A stretch of 5,761 nucleotides of DNA from Thermoleophilia bacterium (GTDB lineage Bacteria; Actinomycetota; Thermoleophilia; Gaiellales; JAICJC01), in the NCBI GenBank assembly GCA_025928435.1, contig JAICJM010000226.1:1-5761 (forward strand), written 5' to 3'. The notes under the pieces are model-generated. The model was not told the origin of the DNA. It saw nothing but the letters and a program-made list of their open reading frames with translations, and made no database searches. Shown here in pieces: positions 1 through 5,761 of this stretch (position 1 is the first letter of the stretch; every line of letters starts with the position of its first letter). The position numbers and the translations under genes are program-made.

Positions 1-26
1 CTGGGCGCATGAGTGCTTGCAGGCAA
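1..26 (-). CDS. Possible start of the next minus-strand gene (TTG start, only 8 codons visible)
   Basis: On the minus strand GGGAGG (34-39) is followed after 7 nt by TTG (24-26), which opens a frame reading (M)PASTHAP to the left edge. This is the best Shine-Dalgarno/start pair downstream of the promoter at 200-227. An alternative ATG at 9-11 in another frame has no ribosome binding site at the right distance. Too little is visible to say anything about the product, and the call depends on sequence outside the window. Confidence 0.2.
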
Positions 27-193
27 AGCGTCGCCTCCCGAGGGGCTAGTGGGGGAAATCAAAGGCGTGGAACCGGACCAACGGCGCAACCACGAAGGGT
101 ATCAGCACGACAGGTTCCCCGCAAACGCGGACGCGGTCGCCGCCACCCGCAGGGAATTCTCTTGGGGAATTCCACCTGCAGAGGCGTGCCTCT
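27..193 (-). ncRNA. Candidate structured 5' leader or small RNA downstream of the promoter
   Basis: The predicted transcript from A193 begins with the hairpin AGAGG/CCTCT (180-193). Next is an 11-bp stem with a 2-nt bulge, formed by 149-159 and 167-179, containing two GAATTC copies around a 7-nt loop. A longer-range pairing joins GCGGGGAACC (113-122) to GGTTCCACGC (65-74), nine pairs with one mismatch, enclosing 75-112. The segment has lower third-position GC in every frame than the genes next to it and contains no convincing gene. The stems are visible directly; that they form in an RNA is inferred. GGGGAACC recalls one block of the c-di-AMP (ydaO) riboswitch, but I cannot find the other conserved blocks, so no known class is assigned. 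Confidence 0.35.
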
Positions 194-199
194 CGCCAA

Positions 200-227
200 A
201 CTATACCGCGTGGGGCGGCCAGGTCAA
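200..227 (-). promoter_or_regulatory. Sigma-70/SigA-type promoter reading toward the left edge
   Basis: On the minus strand the -35 box TTGACC (222-227) is followed after 16 nt by the -10 box TATAGT (200-205). Each hexamer differs from the consensus (TTGACA, TATAAT) at one position and the spacing is near ideal. Such AT-rich hexamers are rare in this GC-rich window, which makes chance less likely. The expected start is about 7 nt past the -10 box, near A193. The promoter lies between the operon's 3' hairpin and the structured segment at 27-193. It reads in the same direction as the operon, so it would serve a separate downstream unit outside the window or a small RNA. Confidence 0.55.
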
Positions 228-257
228 GCGATGTTCGTAAGGATCGTTACGAGTCGC
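228..257 (-). terminator. Stem-loop after the last gene of the operon, candidate transcript 3' end
   Basis: On the minus strand the hairpin begins 21 nt past the stop codon of the lipoprotein gene. TCGTAA (235-240) pairs with TTACGA (247-252) around a 6-nt loop. The stem is extended by GCGA (228-231) with TCGC (254-257) across a 2-nt bulge and one G-T wobble. No T-run follows on the minus strand, so it is at best a weak or factor-assisted terminator, or an mRNA 3' end stabiliser. Its base directly abuts the -35 box of the next promoter, which fits a boundary between two transcription units. Confidence 0.4.
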
Positions 258-278
258 GGACCGGGCCAGGCCCCGATC

Positions 279-1463
279 TCAGCCGGCGGCCGCGCGCATC
301 GCGGCCCGCGCCTGGGCGGCGACGACGGCGAACGGACGCCCGACCGCAGCCCGGAACGCGCGCCCGACCTGGGTGGTCGTGAAGAGCCCCGACACCCCGT
401 CGCGGCGGAACGCCGCCCCGAGGCGGCGCAGACCGGCGTCGCCGCCGTCGCGGATCACGGCGCCCACGATCGCCGCGCCGTCCTCGTAGGCCAGCCACGT
501 CGGGAGCGTCCCGTGCACGCCCCATCCGTTCGACCAGCGCCACCGCTCCAGCGACGGGTACCCGGTCCGGTACGCGTCGGCGATGTACCGGTAGGGCCAG
601 TGCACGCCCCGCGAGGCGACGTAGCGCTGCTCCTCGTAGCGGGCCACCCCCTCGATCAGGCTCAGCGGGCCGCCGGCGACGATGCCCGCGCTGGCGACGT
701 GCGTCAGCTCGTGGACGAGCAGTGCGTCGCGCTCGACCTCGTCCTCCCCGGCCCACTCGCCCGCGCGGAGGTAGACCACGCCGTCGTACTCCGCGCCGAT
801 CGCCTCCTGCGGCATCTCGACGCCGGCGACCTGCTCGGCGGTGCTCCACGAGTCGGTCATGTAGACCAGGGGCACGTGCGCTCTGGCCCCGGGCAGCAGG
901 TAGTGCGCGTTCAGCCCCGGCATGACGTCGGCGACGACGGCGGCGACCTCCGCGCGGCTGGCCGCCGGGACGTCCGGCTCCGCCACCACGACCGAGCGCC
1001 GTCCGGCGACGATCCGCGACCGGCGCGGCATGGCCGCCAGCCCCTCCGGGGGGAGCGAGTAGCGGCCGCTGTTCGTGAGGTCGGCGACGACGCGGAGCCG
1101 TCCCCCACGCCGCCCGAGCACGAGCGCCCGGCGGCCGACGTCGGTGAAGACCGTGCCCGGGCCGCCGCCCAGGCTGACCGACGTCGACGCGAGCACGGTC
1201 TCCGTGCGCCCCTTCCGGCTCATGACCGAGAGCTCGACGCGCACGCGCGCGGGATGGAAGCGCGCCTCCCGGCGGCGCATGTAGCGCACGGCGGCGGCGT
1301 GGGCGCCGGCGAACGGGTTCTCCACGCGGACGGCGTGCGTGCCCGGCGGGGACGGGGTGTCGCCGCCGCCCGAGCCGGCGCACGCGCAGGCGGTCAGCGC
1401 CAGCGCGACGAGGGCGGCGACCCGAACGATCGGGTCAGGCCTGGACGGGCCCCGGCGATGCAT
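279..1463 (-). CDS. Predicted secreted lipoprotein with gluzincin-like metallopeptidase motif (peptidase MA-like)
   Basis: The 394-residue product has a short basic N terminus, a hydrophobic segment (12-25) and a lipobox LTAC with the candidate lipidated cysteine at 26 (C28 is a less fitting alternative). A Gly/Ser/Pro-rich linker (29-41) follows, so it probably sits on the outer face of the membrane. The C-terminal half carries [13 protein letters not shown], a zinc-binding HExxH motif (251-255). [12 protein letters not shown] then places a glutamate at 271, a plausible third zinc ligand with E252 as catalytic base. This layout matches peptidase MA-like gluzincins. Residues about 50-190 form an uncharacterised alpha/beta region, possibly NTF2-like, which I cannot confirm. 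The ATG at 1461-1463 lies inside the end of the DppF-type gene (29-nt overlap) and lacks a clear Shine-Dalgarno; no better start precedes the signal sequence. Its position as last gene of a peptide importer operon suggests extracellular peptide processing. The substrate is unknown, and a non-proteolytic role is possible. Confidence 0.78.
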   Translation of the reverse strand: MHRRGPSRPDPIVRVAALVALALTACACAGSGGGDTPSPPGTHAVRVENPFAGAHAAAVRYMRRREARFHPARVRVELSVMSRKGRTETVLASTSVSLGGGPGTVFTDVGRRALVLGRRGGRLRVVADLTNSGRYSLPPEGLAAMPRRSRIVAGRRSVVVAEPDVPAASRAEVAAVVADVMPGLNAHYLLPGARAHVPLVYMTDSWSTAEQVAGVEMPQEAIGAEYDGVVYLRAGEWAGEDEVERDALLVHELTHVASAGIVAGGPLSLIEGVARYEEQRYVASRGVHWPYRYIADAYRTGYPSLERWRWSNGWGVHGTLPTWLAYEDGAAIVGAVIRDGGDAGLRRLGAAFRRDGVSGLFTTTQVGRAFRAAVGRPFAVVAAQARAAMRAAAG

Positions 1464-2477
1464 CCGCCGTCGGGGTCGGGTTCGCGTCGAGCGGGTGGTG
1501 ACAGGCGGCCATGTGCCCCTTCGCTCCGTGGGGCACGAGCGGCGGCTCCTCCTGCGAGCAGATCTCGGTGGCGTACCGGCAGCGCGGGTGGAACCGGCAC
1601 CCCGTCGGCGGCGTGATCGGGCTGGGCACGTCGCCCTCGAGCACGATTCGCTCGCGCCGGGCCGAGAGGTCCGGATCGGGGATCGGCACGGCCGACAGCA
1701 GCGCCTCGGTGTAGGGGTGGATCGGCCGCTGGTACAGCTCCTCGGCCGGCGAGATCTCGACGATCTTGCCGAGGTACATGACCGCGATCCGGTCGGAGAC
1801 GTGCCGCACGACCCCGAGGTCGTGGGCGATGAACACGTAGGTCAGGTGCAGGTCGTCCTGGAGGTCGTCCAGCAGGTTGATGACCTGGGCCTGGATCGAC
1901 ACGTCGAGGGCCGACACAGGCTCGTCGGCGATGATCAGCTTGGGGTGCAGCGCGAGCGCGCGGGCGACGCCGATGCGCTGGCGCTGGCCGCCGGAGAACT
2001 CGTGCGGATAGCGGTTGATGTGCTCGGGCGAGAGGCCGACGAGCTCGAGCAGCTCGGACACCCGCCGCCGCACCTGGGCCCGGTCTCCCATCCCGTGGAT
2101 CCGCAGGGGGTCGGCGATGATCGTCCCGACCCGCTTGCGCGGGTTGAGCGAGGCGTACGGGTCCTGGAACACCATCTGCATCTGCCGCCGCATCGGCTGC
2201 AGCTCGCGGCGGGAGAGCTTCGAGATGTCGCGGCCCTCGAAGTTGATCGAGCCCTCCGTCAGCTCGTGCAGGCGCACGATGCAGCGGCCGAGCGTCGACT
2301 TGCCGCAGCCCGACTCGCCCACGAGGCCGAGGGTCTCGCCGGCCTTGACCTCGAGGCTGACGCCGTCGACGGCGTGGACGCGGGCGACCTCGCGCTGGAT
2401 CAGGATGCCCTTCTTGATCGGGAAGTACTTGCGGACGCCCTCCACCCGCAGCAGGGGCTCGCCGCCGTTCTGCGAGC

Positions 2478-2481
<4 letters not shown>
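1435..2481 (-). CDS. dppF: Peptide-type ABC transporter ATPase, DppF/OppF family
   Basis: This 348-residue partner ATPase is expected to form a heterodimer with the DppD-type protein. The start is GTG at 2479-2481, overlapping the upstream stop by 4 nt, with GAGGG (2488-2492) 6 nt ahead; the longer open frame upstream of this point is out-of-frame sequence of the dppD-like gene. Motifs: Walker A GESGCGKS (55-62), Q-loop [10 protein letters not shown] (Q106), signature FSGGQRQR (162-169), Walker B LIIADEP (182-188) and H-loop H220. The N-terminal YFPIKKGIL (19-27) and the long A-loop region are characteristic of DppF/OppF. The C-terminal Oligo_HPY region has HPYT (255-258) and cysteines C295, C301, C308 and C327 with spacing x5, x6, x18, identical to the partner. 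No catalytic residue is missing. The tail after C327 is a short Pro/Thr/Ala-rich extension. The last 29 nt overlap the next gene. Confidence 0.96.
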
Positions 2482-3508
<1,027 letters not shown>

Positions 3509-3509
<1 letters not shown>

Positions 3510-4480
3510 CAGGCGGGCCTGATCCGCGGATCGAGCCAGGCGTACGCCACGTCGACCAGCGCGTTGGCGAGGACGATGAAGAAGGAGCCGTAGACGACCG
3601 TGGCCATGATGGTCGGGAGATCGAGGTTGCCGAGGGACTGATAGGTCAGGTAGCCGACGCCGTGGATGCCGAACACGACCTCGGTCACGAGCGCCGACCC
3701 TGCGACGAGGGCGCCGAAGTCCAGGCCGAAGAGGCTGATGAACGTGATCATCGAGGTGCGAAGGGTATGCCGCAGGAGCACCCGTCGCTCCGAGAGGCCC
3801 TTGGCCCGGGCGGTGCGGATGTAGTCCTCGTTCTGCACCTCGATCAGGTTCGCGCGCAGGACGCGCGCGTACAGCCCGGTGTAGAGGATCGAGAGCGTGA
3901 TCCAGGGGATGACGAGCCCCTCGAACCAGCCCAGCGGCGATTGCGTGAGCGGGGTGTATCCGAGCGCCGGGACCCAGTGGAACAGGAAGGTGTCGTGCCA
4001 GCGGCTCTGGGTGATCAGATTCGCGACCTCCCCCACCCAGAACACGGGCATCGAGATCCCGATCAGCGCGATGATCATGAGCAGGGGGTCGATCACCGTG
4101 CCCTTGTAGACCGCCGCCAGCATCCCCATCGCGATCGCCATCACCACCCAGATGATCGCCGCCCCGATCACGAGCGACAGCGTCGCCGGCGCGGCCTGGG
4201 CGATCTCCGGCACGATCTTCTGACCCTGATTCGAGTACGAGACGAGGTCGCGCGTGATGAACAGCTTCTTCATCATCAGGCCGTACTGCACGGGCAGCGG
4301 CCGGTCGAGGCCGAACTGGTGCTTGATCTCCTTCACCGCCTGGGCGGACGGGTTGCGGCCGGCGATCTGGCGGATCGGGTCGATCCCCGGCGTGTGGAAG
4401 AAGATCAGGAACACGACCACGGAGATCACGAACATCACCAGGAACAGCTGCAGCGTCCGTCTGACCAGGAATGCGCCCAT
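3509..4480 (-). CDS. dppB: Peptide-type ABC transporter permease, DppB/OppB family
   Basis: This 323-residue inner-membrane protein is the second half of the channel. The N-terminal segment at about 9-29 follows MGAFLVRRT, a typical DppB-type start. An extracytoplasmic stretch (30-95) includes [11 protein letters not shown] (56-66), a recognised feature of the family. Further membrane segments lie at about 98-125, 129-153, 187-206, 243-270 and 291-315. The ATPase-coupling loop [21 protein letters not shown] (218-238, EAA-type) ends in HTLR, and the protein closes with [11 protein letters not shown]. The length is normal for the family. ATG at 4478-4480 follows the upstream stop TAG by 2 nt and has GAGG 7 nt ahead of it. 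Its stop overlaps the next start by 1 nt (TGATG at 3507-3511), indicating translational coupling. It should pair with the DppC-type protein encoded just upstream. The same reading frame is open far further upstream, but that part is antisense-free noise within the dppC-like gene and lacks permease features. Confidence 0.94.
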
Positions 4481-4482
4481 CG

Positions 4483-5535
4483 CTATGCCTCGATCCGGAG
4501 CTTGGAACGCGGGTCGAGCGCGTCGCGCACGCCGTCCCCCAGCAGGTTGAGCGCCAGCACGGTCAGGACGATCAGGATGCCCGGCGCGATCGCGACCCAC
4601 GGCCGCGTGTAGAGCAGCTGCTGGCCGTCGCTGATGACGGTCCCCCAGCTCGCGTTCGGCGGCTGCACGCCGATCGAGAGGAACGACAGCGTCGCCTCGG
4701 TCAGGATCGTCGTGGCGATCATCAGCGGGAAGAGCACGATCACGACGGTGATCACGTTCGGCAGCACCTCGGAGAAGATCAGCCGCCGGCCCGACGCCCC
4801 CTGCGCAATGGCCGCCTCGACGAACTCCTTCTCGGCGATCGAGAGCACCTGTCCGCGGACGGGCCGGTACACGTAGGGCAGGTAGATGAACGAGATGATC
4901 AGCGTCGGCAGCCACAGGCTGGCGGCGGTGATACGGATCGGCCCCACCCCCACCCCGTCCGGCGCGTTCAGGAGCACCGTCGAGACACAGATCGCGAGCA
5001 GCAGCACCGGGAAGGCCCAGATCACGTCCATCAACCGCGAGAACAGGATGTCGATCACGCCGCCGTGGAAGCCGGCCAGGAGCGCCAGCACCGTCGCGAG
5101 GATGCAGCAGATCAGGGCCGAGCCGATGCCGACCTCGAGCGAGCTGCGCCCGCCGTAGAGCACGCGCGAGGCGACGTCGCGCCCGTTCTCGTCGGCGCCG
5201 AGGAAGTAGTGGTGGACGTCCCACGTCGGCCCGATCGGGGTCACGCCGAGATGGAGGATGCCGCCGCCCTGCTGCATCAGCGGCACCCGCTTGCCGTTCA
5301 CGATCGTATGGCCGTTCAGGTTGTTCTCGAACGGGTTCGTGTGGGCGACGTGGTCCGAGTAGATCGGCGCTCCGAAGCTGACCACGATGATCAGGAGGAG
5401 CAGGACGAGCCCGCCGATGGCGAAGCGGTTGCGCAGCAGCCGCCGCCCGGCCAGCGCCCACGGGCTGCGCCCGGCAACCTCAGGCCCGCCGGGGGAAACC
5501 GGCTCGACATGCTCCAGGGCCGCGACCTCAGCCAT
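4483..5535 (-). CDS. dppC: Peptide-type ABC transporter permease, DppC/OppC family
   Basis: This 350-residue inner-membrane protein is one half of the importer channel. Residues 1-30 are a cytoplasmic tail and the first membrane segment is at about 38-56. The DENGRDV motif (115-121), typical of DppC/OppC permeases, precedes segments at about 132-156, 165-190 and 205-223. The cytoplasmic coupling loop with the EAA---G motif (EFVEAAIAQG, 237-246, continuing to PN at 259-260) contacts an ATPase. Two more segments follow at about 262-285 and 313-333, then the family-typical ending GDGVRDALDPR (333-343). DppC proteins are usually about 300 residues; the extra length lies in the extracytoplasmic loop between segment 1 and DENGRDV (about residues 57-114). 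Start: ATG with AAGGTG 8 nt upstream. Stop: TAG at 4483-4485, 2 nt before the next gene. It lies before the DppB-type gene, the reverse of the classical order. The substrate is not fixed by sequence; peptide is most likely and nickel or glycan are possible. Confidence 0.93.
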   Translation of the reverse strand: MAEVAALEHVEPVSPGGPEVAGRSPWALAGRRLLRNRFAIGGLVLLLLIIVVSFGAPIYSDHVAHTNPFENNLNGHTIVNGKRVPLMQQGGGILHLGVTPIGPTWDVHHYFLGADENGRDVASRVLYGGRSSLEVGIGSALICCILATVLALLAGFHGGVIDILFSRLMDVIWAFPVLLLAICVSTVLLNAPDGVGVGPIRITAASLWLPTLIISFIYLPYVYRPVRGQVLSIAEKEFVEAAIAQGASGRRLIFSEVLPNVITVVIVLFPLMIATTILTEATLSFLSIGVQPPNASWGTVISDGQQLLYTRPWVAIAPGILIVLTVLALNLLGDGVRDALDPRSKLRIEA

Positions 5536-5543
5536 GCACCAAT

Positions 5544-5549
5544 CACCTT
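5544..5549 (-). promoter_or_regulatory. Ribosome binding site of the DppC-type permease
   Basis: On the minus strand AAGGTG lies 8 nt before the ATG at 5533-5535. This is a good Shine-Dalgarno match and supports that start. It lies just past the stem at 5558-5589 and outside it, so the hairpin should not mask it. Confidence 0.6.
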
Positions 5550-5557
5550 ACCAACCG

Positions 5558-5589
5558 GGGGCGGGCGGCTCCGGGGAACCGCCCGCCCC
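5558..5589 (-). promoter_or_regulatory. GC-rich intercistronic stem-loop between binding protein and permease genes
   Basis: GGGGCGGGCGG (5558-5568) is perfectly complementary to CCGCCCGCCCC (5579-5589), giving an 11-bp all-GC stem with a 10-nt loop. It starts 18 nt after the binding-protein stop codon. No T-run follows it on the minus strand (the next bases are CGGTTGGTAAGG), so it is not a classical intrinsic terminator. Hairpins in this position of ABC importer operons commonly protect the upstream mRNA or cause partial termination, so that binding protein is made in excess of membrane subunits. That role is inferred here; the stem itself is directly visible. Confidence 0.6.
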
Positions 5590-5607
5590 GTGTTCGGATT
5601 CAGCTCC

Positions 5608-5761
5608 CTACTTCACCCAGAGCTGGTCGATCAGGATGTACCACTGCGGGTTCCACTGGTAGTTCCCGACCCGCTTCGACAGGAAGTCGATCTGCTTCGG
5701 GTTGTACATGTCGACCCACGGGGCCTGATCGGTCATCTCGTGGTCGACCTGCGCCCAGATC
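5608..5761 (-). CDS. Peptide-type ABC transporter solute-binding protein (family 5), C-terminal end only
   Basis: This is the last 51 codons of a gene that enters from the right edge; it ends in TAG at 5608-5610. The visible protein contains the segments IWAQVDHEMTDQAPWV, FLSKRVGNYQWNPQW and the terminal IDQLWVK. These match the usual C-terminal block of bacterial family 5 solute-binding proteins (SBP_bac_5, the DppA/OppA class), where the final helix and the 'RVGNYQ.NP' strand close the lower lobe. By family knowledge the mature protein sits outside the membrane, probably as a lipoprotein, and delivers oligopeptides or similar ligands to the permease pair encoded just downstream. The signal peptide and ligand pocket are outside the window, so the ligand cannot be predicted. 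It is the first visible gene of the operon and is separated from the permease by a hairpin-bearing gap. Confidence 0.9.
   Translation of the reverse strand, partial: IWAQVDHEMTDQAPWVDMYNPKQIDFLSKRVGNYQWNPQWYILIDQLWVK

Noticed and set aside
46..108. Minus-strand 20-codon frame (V-L-I-P-F-V-V-A-P...) inside the leader, possible leader peptide
   Set aside because: The GTG start lacks a well-spaced Shine-Dalgarno and the peptide has no run of a regulatory codon. The hydrophobic look may be chance.
113..120. GGGGAACC block as evidence for a c-di-AMP (ydaO) riboswitch
   Set aside because: The expected GGGTGAATC and downstream conserved blocks could not be found, so a single 8-base match is insufficient. 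It is kept only as a prompt for a covariance search.
130..154. T-box-like string GGGTGG...ACCGCG on the minus strand
   Set aside because: A 4-nt insertion breaks the conserved T-box core. It lies far upstream of any start instead of next to it, and no stem I or specifier loop features are visible.
149..180. Two GAATTC sites and CTGCAG close together, suggesting a cloning-vector polylinker
   Set aside because: The sites are explained by the arms of a hairpin (149-179). No other polylinker sites or vector sequence flank them.
13..240. Plus-strand 75-codon open frame with GTG start
   Set aside because: It has no ribosome binding site and much weaker third-position GC than the real genes, and its protein is not recognisable. 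The minus-strand promoter and stems explain the segment better.
9..1616. Long plus-strand open frame of 535 codons
   Set aside because: It is antisense to the lipoprotein gene and the end of the DppF-type gene. The translation is low-complexity Arg/Pro/Ala/Gly typical of shadow frames in GC-rich DNA and shows no domain.

Overview
The window reads as a chromosomal segment of a high-GC bacterium. Coding regions are very GC-rich with strong third-position G/C bias, starts include GTG, and genes are tightly packed with 1-29 nt overlaps. This fits an actinobacterium, and a soil Thermoleophilia-type lineage is a guess at best, because no rRNA or other marker gene is present.

All confident genes lie on the minus strand and form one operon, read right to left. 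It starts with the C-terminal end of a family 5 peptide-type solute-binding protein (5608-5761, its 5' part lies outside the window). A 72-nt gap with a strong GC hairpin and a ribosome binding site follows. Then come a DppC-type permease (4483-5535), a DppB-type permease (3509-4480), a DppD-type ATPase (2478-3509), a DppF-type ATPase (1435-2481) and a predicted secreted lipoprotein with a gluzincin-like zinc-peptidase motif (279-1463). The junctions are 2 nt, a 1-nt overlap (TGATG), a 4-nt overlap (GTGA) and a 29-nt overlap, so translational coupling is likely.

Together the first five genes encode a complete peptide/nickel-class ABC importer: extracytoplasmic binding protein, two membrane permeases and two cytoplasmic ATPases. 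Both ATPases carry a four-cysteine set with identical spacing near the C terminus, matching the Fe-S site reported in DppD-type subunits. The sixth gene suggests that extracellular or cell-surface peptide cleavage is coupled to peptide import, although its substrate is unknown.

The left 278 bases hold no convincing complete protein gene. They contain a stem-loop just after the operon's last stop codon. Immediately beside it, on the same strand, is a good sigma-70-type promoter (TTGACC, 16 nt, TATAGT). The predicted transcript starts at the base of a hairpin and runs about 165 nt through several further stems toward the left edge. This looks like the structured 5' leader of a gene just outside the window, or a small RNA, and it is the least explained part of the sequence.
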